Assembly (NCBI GenBank): GCA_049999805.1
Contig: JBNGIO010005967.1
Span: 1 to 50,361, forward strand
From: Folioceros fuciformis
Lineage: Eukaryota; Anthocerotophyta; Anthocerotopsida; Anthocerotales
Direction: 5' to 3'
DNA length: 50,361 nucleotides
Positions 10,875-22,264 of the stretch are shown piece after piece. The notes under the pieces are model-generated. The model worked only from the letters and a program-made list of their open reading frames with translations, had not been told where the DNA came from and did not search any database. Each line of letters begins with the position of its first letter. Position 1 is the first letter of the stretch. A program made the position numbers and the translations under genes.

Positions 10875-11491
10875 TTCTCAGGTCACCTGCAGTGCACAGT
10901 ACAGGTAGTCGTGGAGGAAACTCCATCTATGGAAACTTGAAGGCAGCGCCATAAATCCGCAAGCATAGACAGCTTAGTCTGCTTGGTTTGAAGGAGTGTG
11001 CACACTGAAGTGAATTCATTCTGCCTCACTGCCGATCACTTCTGAGTATCCAAGTGTGCTCTCTGGCGCCTCAAAGATCTCACTGGGGTATCGAACGCTT
11101 ATGGTTTTGATACTTTCGTCATGTACTATTGCATTGGGACTCCAACATCCTCCTTCGATACTCCACCATGAGCCCTTGAACAGGAAACGTCAGCTAACCC
11201 AACGCCAGGTTTCCATGCACACTTTGTGAACCCTAGACTGCAGATCTAATCGGTCGGGTTTTGATTGGCTGATATCGTTAGCCTTGACACGACAGACACG
11301 AAAGCTTATGTGATAGCTGTGGAGACCTTACCGCAGTTACGTACAGTCCAGGTTGCGCGGGACTCTACGCGGTTGATATTCGCGGTGGCCGCGCCGTGCG
11401 GAGCTGCGGCACTGTCGTGCGCAGGGAGTGCGGAAGAGGAGGCTGGATATGAATGGCACGTAGACTGGAAGAGCTGGTCTTCTGAGAACCC
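10875..11491. other. intergenic, upstream of the first GAUT gene
   Basis: Holds the 3' end of the COMM-domain gene and probably the promoter and leader of the GAUT gene. No coding exon seen. Confidence 0.4.
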
Positions 11492-13495
11492 ATGGCGGCA
11501 CGAGTGAGCCGCTCCTTGAGCCGGCCCTGGAACAATGCGGCAGCTCACAATGGAGCCAGCTACCGAACCATCATCACATCATTGCTTTTCTTCGCCTTCC
11601 TGGTCACAGCGGGCCTGCTGCTGCGGAGCGGCTCCCGAGTTGTTCCGGTTGTTACTTTTCCCGATTCTGTCCCATGTTTCGTTGCGTCAATTCTCCGTGG
11701 CTGGCATTGTGTTTCAGCTGCCGATCTGGATTGCGTCTGATCTGGTCCGGATCTGGCTTGAAGCGTTATGCCAGATCTGTGTTTACCGTTAGGACTGTGG
11801 AGAGCAGCTGAAGCAGCTGCGGTGGGTTGCGTTTGTTTCTGAGCTGACGAGCGTGTGGTGTTTGCCGGCAGGTCGGCACAACTGTGGATGCCGAAGGTAG
11901 TGAGGATTCTCAGCATTCGTATGCCCACAACATCCTCGCCGTTAGGTCATCAGGTACAGATCCTGATAGGATAAGAGCACAGCAGCTCTTCAAGCAAGCC
12001 AAGGAGCGGCTTGCGATCACCAGAGCTTATGCGGGTGTAGCTCGCCAGGGGAAGCTCAACATGACCAAGGTGGTGAATGTTTTCTCGGAGCAGGCGGATA
12101 GTTATGCGGAGCTTCTTGCTCGAGCTGAGAACAAGGCTTTGCTTGAGAGTGACGAGGTCAGTGAAGAGCATTACAGGAAATTTGAGACCGATGTGAAGGA
12201 GTTGTTCAGGTTGACTCGGGAGGCTATCTTGGATTCCAAGCATTTCTTCGATGATGAACTCAACATACAGCGGTTGGAGGATCAGCTCTTTCAAACCAAC
12301 TATCAGCTGTCGAAAGTGAAAAAAATCGGTGCAGTTGCTAGCCTTATAGCTGCCAAGTCTGTGCCTAAAAGTTTGCACTGCCTGTCGATGAGATTGATGG
12401 CTCTTCGTGTCTCCCAGCCGGATCTGTACAGACCGGAGGAACCTCTCCCACAGTTTGAGGATCCTAATCTGTATCACTATGCCATATTCTCAGACAGTGT
12501 GATTGGGACAGCGGTTGCGGTTCACTCTACTGTGAAAAACACAAAGAATACGAAGAAGCATGTCTTCCACATAGTGACGAACAAGATGAATGTGGCAGCT
12601 ATGCAAGTATGGTTCAAGAAGCGTGCGCCTTCGAAAGCTCATGTGGAGGTGAAGTCGGTGGATGACTTCAAGTTTCTGAAGTCATCTTATGTTCCTCTTT
12701 TGCGTCAACTGGAATCTCCGGAGTATTTGCAGTACTACTACAAAAACGTGGAGAACACAACGGTGGATAGCAGTAGACTGATGTTCGGTAACCCAAAGCA
12801 TCTGATGCTCAGCTATCTCAAATTCTACCTGCCAGAGATGTACCCGAAGCTATCCAAGATTCTTTTTTTGGACGATGATGTTGTTGTCCAGAAGGACTTA
12901 ACGCCCCTTTGGGACATCAACCTGGGTGGCAACGTGAATGGAGCTGTGGAAACTTGCTATGGTTCTGTCCACACACTGGACAAGTACTTGAATTTTGATA
13001 ACCCTCTGATCAGCTCTCGTTTTGACCCAAGTGCGTGTGGCTGGGCATTTGGTATGAATATTTTTGACTTGGACGCCTGGAAAAGGCATAAGTCCACGGA
13101 AGAGTACCATCGCTGGCAGAACTTGGTAACTCTTACCTATACTATGTTGCTTATTTGATGTACCGACCCGTGTATGCTGCATTCTCCGGTGCTTAGTGTT
13201 TCCTCTGTTTGGCATGCAGAATAAAGACCACACATTATGGAAGCTTGGGACTCTACCTCCAGGCTTGCTTACTTTCTACAAGACAACCAAGCCTCTGGAC
13301 AGGTCGTGGCATGTCCTGGGGTTAGGGTACAATCCTAACATCAGTATCGTGAAAATCAAGAACGCAGCAGTCATTCACTACAACGGGAACATGAAGCCAT
13401 GGTTGGACATTGCCTTGCCCCAGTACAAGGAGTATTGGACAAAGTATGTCGACTACAACATGGATGCAGTCCAGATGTGCAACATTGAGAAGTAG
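11492..13495 (+). CDS. galacturonosyltransferase, GT8 family, GAUT10/11-like
   Basis: Makes homogalacturonan-type pectin by transferring galacturonic acid from UDP-GalA in the Golgi (family knowledge). Three exons: 11492-11638, 11872-13125 and 13220-13495, 558 residues. Exon 1 encodes a short basic tail and one hydrophobic segment (about residues 26-43), the type II Golgi anchor. After a coiled stem comes the GT8 catalytic domain, with LFLDDDVVVQKDLTPLW (metal-binding DxD-type Asp383-385), NGAVETCYGS, and the C-terminal HYNGNMKPW (from His520). The stretch SLIAAKSVPKSLHCL and the C-terminal half resemble the GAUT10/GAUT11 subgroup most. The first intron's donor (gttgtt) is weak, but its phase agrees with the paralogue at 32635-34641, which has the same three-exon plan and the same deduced length. 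Confidence 0.93.
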
Positions 13496-14297
13496 TAGAG
13501 GTCGCGCGCCTTAACCAATCATTCCTCAGCTGTTACTGGCACCTTTGGTCACTAACTTTTATGTAGCTGTAGAATCATTCTTATTTGCACCCATTTTTTA
13601 TTGGTAAAATAACTCCGATGGGAGCGAAGGCAATGACCGGCAGGATTCACGTTGATGTCGCTAGCTGGTGTGTACTGGTGGTAGTGGATTTTGATCATTG
13701 TTGTAAATGCGACGGGGAAGCAGAGGCTTTTATGAATCCTGCTTTGCCTTGTCTTAGATATGTTTGCTGTTGCGAGTTAGTTTGGAAGGGCACCTTGATT
13801 TTGGCACTTCGATTTGGCATCTAGAGGAAATCTCTTTGGCTGCTGTACAGCAGGCAATCTTGTACATATGAACTCCATAGACTTGTGGACTATTTAGTCT
13901 CTGGGTTTCGGGTGGGGAGCTGAGCAAGTCCCTGCTAGGAAAGGCATGAACACGGTTATTTCACAATATCAAGTGCGTTGGGCCATGTTCTGTGGAAGCG
14001 GGGATTCATCTCCTACGTTTTCGAGGATTATGACCCCGCGAAGGGCACAGGTCGGAGTAACAGATACACCTTTCCCACGAAATTTCACCAGAGCTGGCCC
14101 GCTGTAGGCTCTTAAGATTTCAACTCCATTCACTACTTTCGACATGGTCACGGCGGGACTTCAACTTATTCCGCTCACCATTTTTCAGACTTATCCAAAG
14201 AGAGATGCAAAATAGGCAGCTTGACAAATATTCATGCTTCAGCCCTACAAAACTGTTTCTGCGTCTAAGGGTACACGCCCATAGTGGGCTCAAGGCT
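13496..14297. other. convergent intergenic region
   Basis: Lies between the 3' ends of the GAUT gene (plus) and the SF3a gene (minus). No coding exon seen; it probably holds both 3' untranslated regions. Confidence 0.45.
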
Positions 14298-17200
14298 TCA
14301 GAGAAGTCCTTGCCTTTGCAAATCTGTGTAAGTCTTCTTATTGTACACATTCCCTTCCTGATCCTCGTACTCTTCCTCCAGATCTGGCCGCCACTTATTG
14401 ACGCCTTGTCGTTCTTGAATCCGTTCCCAAAGAGCCCGGGAATCCTGCACAATACAACGATTAAGGCCACGTAGGTCACTTGCCCGATCCGGACTTCTTC
14501 ATCAAGAGCAAAAGCCCACTCACTGCGCAATTAAGCTGCAAACGATATTTAACCATTAAACAGGCGAACCTCAATAGACGTTATCTCATGGAAGTTTTTT
14601 GTGTTCGGAATGCCTAAACATCTCATGCCATGCTGATGCCGCCATTCCTTGAAATGCCTCTCAAATGCCCTGCGTCCCCAGTAGCTATAATTTCCACAGA
14701 TCTCACACTTGAATTCCTGCAAGTTGTTGAATTGCAAGTCAGGACACGGATGCATTATCTTTAGGTTATCTAAAACCCCCCAGTCTTACACCAAACACTT
14801 ACACACCTGCCCAAGGCCATGTAATTTATACAGCCAATATGGTATCGGCTTCCCATCCCAACCCATTGGGAGTTTCAAGGGGTTGTATATCTGCTGCTCT
14901 TCATCATCGCTCTCACTTTCAGCTTGGACTTCCTCCTGCAAGCATATCACCAGTCTGGGTTCAGAGACCAATCCATCTAGGCCTGACAAATAGGAACAAA
15001 GACAATAAACTCTAAATCAGTGAATTAGGGGTTCCTAAACAGTGTGGGGAGCCCGCGAGACAGTAAACAACATACTTCCTCACGCTCCGCTTCAATTTCC
15101 TCATACGTCAATGCATGTTTCTTTTCCACATGCGCCTTGGTTTCTTCAATAGCCTACACATCCGGCGACACATCAACCATCAATGCAAGGAGAACAGGAA
15201 ACAGCATGTATCATGTCCCAGAGACGATTTTACCCCATGGAGCAGCTCACACAGCCTCTGCATTTTCACTTCAGCAAGAGCGACGGCTTTCAACGCCTGA
15301 AGCTGCGGTTCAAACTCTTTTTCTTTCTTTTGCTGCATGAGATTTCCTTTTGCAAAATGTTTGCGGTCGAGTTCCTCCAGAGATTGAGACTGTCATATGA
15401 CGACGAGCGTGTCAGACGTACCGAACTCTTACAAGTTACCATGATAATGTCCAAAAAGAAACTCTGTTATGGCACATGACTAGGTAGAAATTTTCTGGTG
15501 AGGTGCAAGAACAGCTTGAATTGCACTTAGGCTAAAAACGTATTTGTAGTACTGAAAAGGAAATTCACCATCACATTTGCAAAGTATAGTACTCCACACC
15601 TGTAACAAATGTTAATGACAACCATTTAAAAGACGTATGACCAAACAATGACAAAGTTGAGCCTATCAAATTGTCTGACTCCTCTTCCTACTTGGAAGAA
15701 ACTGAGAAAGAAGAGAGGGAGTACAAGTAAGAACCTTCAACAAAAACAATCTTTCCGCCCTTTGCTGAAGAGTTCCTCCGCTCTTGAGACCTTTCGCAGA
15801 CAGAGCCTGCACATCCATTGGACAGTATCAGCGTGACAAGCATAGACTAAGAGAATACTATACAGCAGGACTGTAGTCCAGTGCTCTTTGTCGAATTCAG
15901 CAATAAATGGAGGGGGAACACGAGCAACTGCAGTTTACTTGTTTCAGCTTTTCAGGCCCAAGCTCAGCCAGAGAGTCAGCCGAATCATAATCTTCGAGGT
16001 TAATCATTGATTCCTCAGGCATTGACTCTTGAGCACTATTTCCCAACCCTCTGTCCTCCCAACCCTGCACCTTGCCACTAGCCCACCGTTCTTCAAAATC
16101 TGCCTCCACCTGCGGACATTCAGAAACCGCATTAGAATTTGGTGTAACAAGAGATCAGTGTAAGCAAGATTCTCCAGTTTCTTGTCTGCGAGGTACAAAC
16201 CTTTGCAAATATTTTCTGCGTATCTTGGAGAGGTTGAGTTCGATGGAAGAAAGACAACAAATACTCTGTGACCTCTGCCAGGTAATCACGATACGCCCTG
16301 CAGCAGCATCGCTTCTTTCAGAGACTCAACAACTGAAACAATAGTGACGAATGGAAAGAGATCAAGTCACGTACTTTGCATTCTTCTGGCTACGGGGTAT
16401 TTTATGTGTCTGTGGGAATTCGTTGAGAAACCCCGCATACTCAATCGGATGACCGAACTTCGAATTTAAGAAACGGTTGTGAAGCTCATGCAGGTCAAGG
16501 TACCGCCCATAGGCCTCCTGAAATAAGCCAGGAAAAAGAAGGATTACAATCCGCCTTACTAAACTGCGTATCCAACCCACCGTGCATGCTAGGAGAGGAC
16601 CCAACCTCTCCGCTGAACTCCACATAGGGCTCCTCCTTCAAAAGCTCCTCCACATCCTCACCGTCATCAACTACACGAGCATTCTGATATCTTCTGTGGT
16701 ACTCCCGAATCTGAAATTGCACACAAGCAGTTACTTTGCACGGCCTCCTCAGCTGGTTGAGAACTTCTACTTCGTGGGAACAAAATAACCAAAAATCAAA
16801 CAACAAACCTTAAGGCCTCCCCACCTGTTTCAGCCTCTCATAGAACACGCTGAACACATTTTGCCCACTTGCACTCTGCCCACCAAGGTCAGCAATCTCA
16901 TCCCTCCTTGCGTTGTCGCGGTCTTCATAAATTTCAATCTAGTGCACGACACTTAAAGGATCACCGCGTCGCCATTCAACATGCCCAGCAATCTAACAAG
17001 GAAAGTGAAAGAATCACACTACAGACGGCCGGAACAAATGCCGTGGGCGAAGTCAGCTGCCCCCCAGGAGCGACCGACAGTGTGAACCAGTACCCAGATC
17101 GAAGAAAAGAATCATGAACACAGAGCACTCACAAGGCGGTTGGTGTTTCCGATGATGGCTTCCAACATGTTAGCCACACGGTGACTCTGGTGAAGCCGCT

Positions 17201-17306
17201 CCTTGTGTGACTTGGACTCGGTCTGCAGATCCTTCACCACCAACCTCTCAAACTTCTCCACCTCCTCGTGGGCAGCCCGTGTCTGCTCCAACACGGTGGC
17301 CGACAT
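14298..17306 (-). CDS. SF3A3: splicing factor SF3a subunit 3 (SF3a60/SAP61; ATROPOS-like)
   Basis: Core U2 snRNP subunit needed for branch-site recognition in the nucleus. Twelve exons: 17306-17133, 16938-16825, 16710-16606, 16517-16375, 16297-16201, 16109-15939, 15806-15735, 15389-15234, 15153-15076, 14935-14807, 14716-14570 and 14444-14298. They keep frame and give about 510 residues (human and Arabidopsis proteins are about 500). The N-terminus reads [20 protein letters not shown]. Later come [41 protein letters not shown] and the matrin-type zinc finger [19 protein letters not shown] (Cys417, Cys420, His434, His440). The protein ends in [10 protein letters not shown], as in the family. 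Introns are short, mostly about 80-150 nt, with one of about 345 nt before the exon at 15389. It is divergently paired with OST1, with 204 bp between the start codons. Confidence 0.96.
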
Positions 17307-17510
17307 GGTGGAGCCCAGAATCCACTGGCACACAGCGCCCAAGCCAGTGACGAATCCTGAGCCTCACTAGCGCAAATTAGGGTTCGCGGAGGAAGGACCG
17401 GCGACACATACCAGGCGCGAACTAGCGCGAAATAGCACTATCTACATGTAACGCATATGTGAGAAGGGGCTGCGACTGTTGTTCTTTCGGCTCGTGTCGC
17501 AGGCGGGCAG
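17307..17510. promoter_or_regulatory. bidirectional promoter between SF3A3 and OST1
   Basis: Only 204 bp separate the two divergent start codons, so both 5' untranslated regions and core promoters must fit here. I see no clear TATA box. That agrees with two housekeeping genes but is inference. Confidence 0.7.
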
Positions 17511-19394
17511 ATGGCGGCGGGGAGGAGCGTGGACGTGTGCTTGGCAGTGGTGGCACCGGTGTTGGTGCTGCTCGCTCTCGCAGCCGGTCCGGGCGGTGTT
17601 GCTGCCGAGTCTCGGCAATTCCACGGCCTCACATTGGCCAAGGTGGAGCGCAGAATAGATCTCACCACGCAGGTGGCTAGGGTGACAGTGGCGATTAAGG
17701 TGGAGAATGAAGGTTCGCATCTGGCGTCGGAAATTGTGTTCGGGATCACCTCGGAGCAGGCCGAGCATCTGGCGCTGGTGAAGGCGGGAGCTTTGGAAGG
17801 GAAAGGAAAGAACAAGGTGACGGCGGTGTTTTTGAACGTGGAGCGTACAGCTGGAGAGGGACTGCCAGCTGACCACTCCTACTACGCCATAGCTTTGAAT
17901 AAGCCTCTTGCCCCCGGTCATTCGGTGGCATTGGAGCTTTTCCTAGTCTTCACTCATGTGCAGAAGCCGTTCCCGGCGGAGATCAGCCAGGGTGATACGC
18001 AGCTTGTTGTGTACAAGGACAGTGCGGTCTTCTTCTCTCCCTATCCTGCCAAGTTCCAGCTTACTTCTTTCAAGCTCCCTAGCAGTCGGATCGAGTCCTA
18101 TACCAAGGTGGAGCCGGTCAAGGTTGCCGACTCGGAGATCCGTTATGGCCCCTATGAGAAGACATCGGCCTTGACTAAGAAGCCCGTGGAGGTGCATTTC
18201 GAGAACAACCAGCCTTTTGCTGTCGTGGAAACACTCGAGCGCGAGATAGAGATTTCGCACTGGGGGAATGTCTATGTCACCGAGAACTATCACTTGAAAC
18301 ATGGAGGAGCGAAGCTCAAGGGCGGGTTCTCCAGGTTCGACTACCAGTCCAAACCTAATGGTGGTCTGTCGGCCTTCCGCCGCCTTCATGCCAGGCTCCC
18401 TCCACGGGCGCACTCGGTGTACTACAGGGATGAGATCGGGAATATCTCGACGTCACATTTGTCTGCTGACAGGACTAAGACTGATCTGGAGATTGAGCCC
18501 AGGTATCCACTGTTTGGAGGTTGGCAGGTGACGTTTACCCTGGGGTACAGTCTTCCACTCGAGGATTTTGTCTTCAAGTCGAGAGATGGGCGCCTGTACA
18601 GTAACGTCACTTTTGGTAGTCCGTTTGGCAATTTGGTTATCGACAAGCTTGTGGTGAAGGTGATTTTACCTGAAGGATCACGGGATCCTTCTGCGAGTAT
18701 CGATATGGATGTGGAACGCCACCAGGAAGTGAAGCACACATACCTGGATACAGTTGGGAGGCCTGTTGTCGCGCTTACCAAGTTTAACTACGTGGCGGAG
18801 CATAACCTGTTCTTCCAGGTTTATTACAGGTTCAGCACTTTCGCCATGCTGGCTGAACCGTTGCTGCTGGTCTCCGGGTTCCTGGCGCTGTTTTTGGCGT
18901 ACATCGGGTTCACTCACTCCGACTGGACCATCGCCAAGTCTTCTGCATCATACCAGGCTCGTCTCCAGCGGGAGGAGTTTCTAAATGCTGTGCACAAATT
19001 GCACAAGTTTTTGCAGATACGAGCAACTGTTGGAGACCGGCTTGAGGCAGCGTTGCGTGACCTAGCTCGAACCGGAGATGTTGCCGCGTGTAAGGCCTCT
19101 CGGAAGAGTGCTGATGCTTCATTCAAGGACACAGGGAAGGAGATCAAGGCGATTGTGGAGTCTCTGCTGCAAGCGTCGTCTCGCTCTTCTCCCCTGTTGT
19201 CTAAGGTCGAGACTTTGGTTGCAAAGGACAAGGAGAAGCAGGAGAAGTTGCTGCAGAAGCACACCCTGACTGTGGAGTTGTATGAGCGGAAACATTCCAG
19301 CAAGGACATCGATAGTCGAGTAGCCCCTCATCAACAAAAGATTTCCACTCTGACCACTGAAATCAACGAGCTTCTGAGCCTTTTGGAAGATTAA
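17511..19394 (+). CDS. OST1: ribophorin I, oligosaccharyltransferase subunit 1
   Basis: Subunit of the ER oligosaccharyltransferase complex that attaches N-glycans to nascent proteins. One uninterrupted frame of 627 residues, close to the roughly 610 of plant ribophorin I. An N-terminal signal peptide is visible (hydrophobic run about residues 12-30, then AAESRQFHGLTLAKVERRID). The lumenal ribophorin domain includes VYKDSAVFFSPYPAKFQLTS, NVYVTENYHLKHGGAKLKG and the ERHQEVKHTYLDTVGRPVV region. A single transmembrane segment (about 445-467, LLLVSGFLALFLAYIGF) is followed by a cytosolic tail with predicted coiled coil. The start is the ATG at 17511, just before the signal peptide. It being intronless is notable, because its divergent neighbour has eleven introns. 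Confidence 0.96.
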   Translation: MAAGRSVDVCLAVVAPVLVLLALAAGPGGVAAESRQFHGLTLAKVERRIDLTTQVARVTVAIKVENEGSHLASEIVFGITSEQAEHLALVKAGALEGKGKNKVTAVFLNVERTAGEGLPADHSYYAIALNKPLAPGHSVALELFLVFTHVQKPFPAEISQGDTQLVVYKDSAVFFSPYPAKFQLTSFKLPSSRIESYTKVEPVKVADSEIRYGPYEKTSALTKKPVEVHFENNQPFAVVETLEREIEISHWGNVYVTENYHLKHGGAKLKGGFSRFDYQSKPNGGLSAFRRLHARLPPRAHSVYYRDEIGNISTSHLSADRTKTDLEIEPRYPLFGGWQVTFTLGYSLPLEDFVFKSRDGRLYSNVTFGSPFGNLVIDKLVVKVILPEGSRDPSASIDMDVERHQEVKHTYLDTVGRPVVALTKFNYVAEHNLFFQVYYRFSTFAMLAEPLLLVSGFLALFLAYIGFTHSDWTIAKSSASYQARLQREEFLNAVHKLHKFLQIRATVGDRLEAALRDLARTGDVAACKASRKSADASFKDTGKEIKAIVESLLQASSRSSPLLSKVETLVAKDKEKQEKLLQKHTLTVELYERKHSSKDIDSRVAPHQQKISTLTTEINELLSLLED

Positions 19395-19717
19395 GCTGCG
19401 CGACATAGGAGTCTGTTCTCATATGTAGTGAATAGATGGACACCCTAGCGAATTTTTGTAGGTATGCTCTACTTCACACAATGAGGGATGGAGCGTCAAG
19501 TCAACTCATGTCCAACAGACTGATCAAGTTTCATGGGTGGAATAGCAGCGGCGAACAGAGTGTCTAGGGGTTTATGACACCAGAAGTTCTTGCTATGTGC
19601 CCCTCTTCAAAAATTGCTGCTCTTGGCATGAAGTTGTGCTGCATTTGCTGCGGCTGTTTCGTCGACCTGCAAAAGTGTTCTAGCACTCATCTTTGTGCCG
19701 CTCTTCTAGGTTGGATT
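19395..19717. other. convergent 3' region
   Basis: 323 bp between the stop codons of OST1 and the P5C reductase gene; presumably both 3' untranslated regions. No gene seen. Confidence 0.5.
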
Positions 19718-21316
19718 TCACATTTTTGAAAATTCCTCACTTCGCTTGGATGCAGCCACTACCGCGTCCATCAAAGCAGCCCGAAACCCTGCTTTCTCCA
19801 GAGCATGTATGCCTGCAATTGTAGTTCCAGCAGGCGAGGCAACCTGATCTTTAAGTTGTCCCGGATGTTTACCCGTATCTAATACCATCTTTGCAGATCC
19901 ATATACCTGCCACAAATTGCAAGAGCAGTAAATCATTTGCGTGACCCCCATTGAAGACGTGCGACAGCAATATCAGCAGATTCTTCGGCTTTAGAAGTAG
20001 CTTCGCTGGAAGGTAGTTACAGTCTGTGCTGCGAGTGACAAAGCCACATCCCGAGGAAGTCCGGCAGCTACTCCACCATCAGCAAGGGCCTCGATAGCAA
20101 GAAAGACGAAGGCTGGTCCACTCCCACTGCCGTAGCAGCAACAAAAATTGATTAAGATGGACCAATTCTGAGAAAAGTGCACACTAAGCCCTCAGCTTGG
20201 CAAAATCAGAGTGCATCCTACCTTGGAGGTCCGAAAGCATGCTTACCTGAGCCCGGTGACTGCATCCAGAAGCTTTTCATCAACAACGTGGATGGTCCCG
20301 ATTGTCTGGAACAGGGTTTTCACATAGTCCGCATCTTTCAATGTGGCTCTACTACCCACGCTCAGTGCTATCAGGTGAACAACTCGAGGGAAATCAGATG
20401 AAGTACTGTGCATCGGGACAGGCTTGATGTATGAACAGATAGAGACATGCAGGTAAACGGAATGCACCTGCTGCTGTAGCGCCCACCAGGCAAGGCGTGT
20501 TGGGCATGACTCTCACAACTCTTGCTTCTCCGGCCCACTCCTGCATGGAAGTCAAGCGATGAGAAGAAAGGACACATGGCATGAATTCGGCTGCCAGTGC
20601 TTGTGAGGGAGTACCTGCAAGTTCGCTAGGGTGACTCCTGCTGCAATTGATATCAACAGATGTTTGTCGGTGAGACTTGGTTTCAGGTCCAAGAGAACCT
20701 GTTTAGCTGCAACCACAAGCATGAGCTCAGATTCAGCTGCTCGTCTCCCCTCCATAATCACCGTCTGTGAAGCTCAGTGGTAGATGGAACCGAGCGAGAA
20801 GGAGGTGACTTACACACCAGTCTGAGGCTTCACAGCAAGAACGAGCACATCGCTGTTGCTGGCAACCTGTGTAAATCAGCAGAGGCAAGCAGAAGATTAC
20901 ATCAACCCAACACCAACACAATTTGAGGCAGCACTGGGAGCGCGGATCACACCCACCTGACTGTTGGAATTGAAAACGGAGGCTCCGAAGCTTTTGAAGA
21001 CATCACAGCGGGCAGCATTCACGTCGGAGGCGCTCATGCTGTGGGAGGGGACCAAGCCACTGCGGTCCAGCCCTCGAGCAATGGCCTCCGCCATCATCCC
21101 TGCTCCGATGAATCCCAGACGAGCTGGCGCAGCAGTCTGCTCCGCCATGGTGATGCGGAGCGCGTGGTGCCGAGTCTCCACCACAACCTTCTTCGCCTGA
21201 CTCTGAGCAAGTGCCGGAGCAGGAGCAGCAGTGGGGGACAGTCGGTGGAGCAGCCTTGCAGGCAGCAACGATGCGGTGCGAGGCAACAAAAAAGTAGCAA
21301 AGCGGAAACAGTTCAT
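19718..21316 (-). CDS. P5CR: pyrroline-5-carboxylate reductase
   Basis: Last step of proline synthesis: NAD(P)H-dependent reduction of pyrroline-5-carboxylate. Seven exons: 21316-20957, 20866-20818, 20706-20615, 20540-20468, 20367-20247, 20126-20021 and 19906-19718, in frame, 329 residues. The Rossmann motif [16 protein letters not shown] starts at residue 68. Next come [42 protein letters not shown] and the family signature around [17 protein letters not shown] near the C-terminus. Plant enzymes are usually about 276 residues. Here about 56 extra N-terminal residues, rich in Arg, Ala, Ser and Leu and poor in acid, look like an organelle targeting peptide. An internal Met57 ([15 protein letters not shown]) would give a normal-length cytosolic form of 273 residues. 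The frame is also open upstream to an ATG at 21412, but a TATA-like element lies inside that extension, so I prefer 21316. Confidence 0.94.
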
Positions 21317-21363
21317 TAAGGAAGTGCTGGAAGGCGTGAGCCCGGACCAGAACAGATGTAGGC

Positions 21364-21370
21364 TATATAT
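21364..21370 (-). promoter_or_regulatory. TATA-like element of the P5C reductase gene
   Basis: The sequence 'tatatat' within 'ggctatatatgg' lies about 48-54 bp upstream of the preferred start at 21316. It reads as TATA(T/A)A on the minus strand too. Spacing suits a short leader. The motif is seen; its function is inferred. Confidence 0.5.
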
Positions 21371-21419
21371 GGATGCCACAGCCTCAAATCCAGCACTTGG
21401 TGTTCGGTGCATCAACTAA

Positions 21420-22264
21420 CAATGGGAATCTCGTGTTCAGGGCCCAGGAGAGGCTGTTGAAGTCCGCTCCAGTACAGTGCACGGTTTGAGTGCGTGGTTC
21501 GCTCTGGGCCTAAAACTGGCGGCTAAACACACACTCATGTTCGTAAACTAGGTTCAGGTTCGGCACCCTTTTTTTTCTTTTTCTTTTTTTTCCCTCTCGC
21601 ATGTCTTTATAAGGTACTTTATGGATTCGATAATTGATCAAATAAGTTATTAAGGAGTGCATGAAGTAAGTAGTTTTTGAAAATGATGGTTGAAGGGATA
21701 TGATGTTCTCTAACTTCTTGGGATTTTTTGGGAGAAAATAAACCTTTTATCTTTCTTTAATAATAAAAAATAATTAATCTTTATCTCAATGTTTATCTAT
21801 TATCTCAATGTTTATCTATTATCTCAATGTTTATCTATTATTAATANNNNNNNNNNNNNNNNNNNNNNNNNNNNNNNNNNNNNNNNNNNNNNNNNNNNNN
21901 NNNNNNNNNNNNNNNNNNNNNNNNNNNNNNNNNNNNNNNNNNNNNNTTATAAAATATAAGGAAGGTGCGTATATCCAAAAGAGGAGAGAACTGTCACGAC
22001 TATACAAGGGATTTCAGCATTGCCCTGAAAGCAAAGCGCTAGCATATGCTTCCCACTGCCGCATGTGTCCTCCCGGCTGCCATGTCCTGGAAGACTGCTC
22101 CTGCGGATGACGCATGGGTAGCAGTATAGGAAAACGTGAAGACCTTTTTTTCCTATTAAACTACCTGGAAGAGAATCATTCTGTCGTCTTTGAAACTCTC
22201 GATCGGATCTCCATCGTGTGCTCTAATTCCCCATCGGAATTTCATGCTCAAATCTTCTCGAGCT
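21420..22264. other. AT-rich intergenic region with a gap
   Basis: Contains pyrimidine-rich 'ttttttttctttttcttttt' near 21570 and three copies of 'tatctcaatgttta' around 21782-21837, just before the 100-N gap at 21847-21946. No gene seen. Confidence 0.5.
21847..21946. other. assembly gap (100 N)
   Basis: Exactly 100 N, following a short 'tatctcaatgtttatctatt' tandem repeat that probably stopped assembly. Confidence 0.98.
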
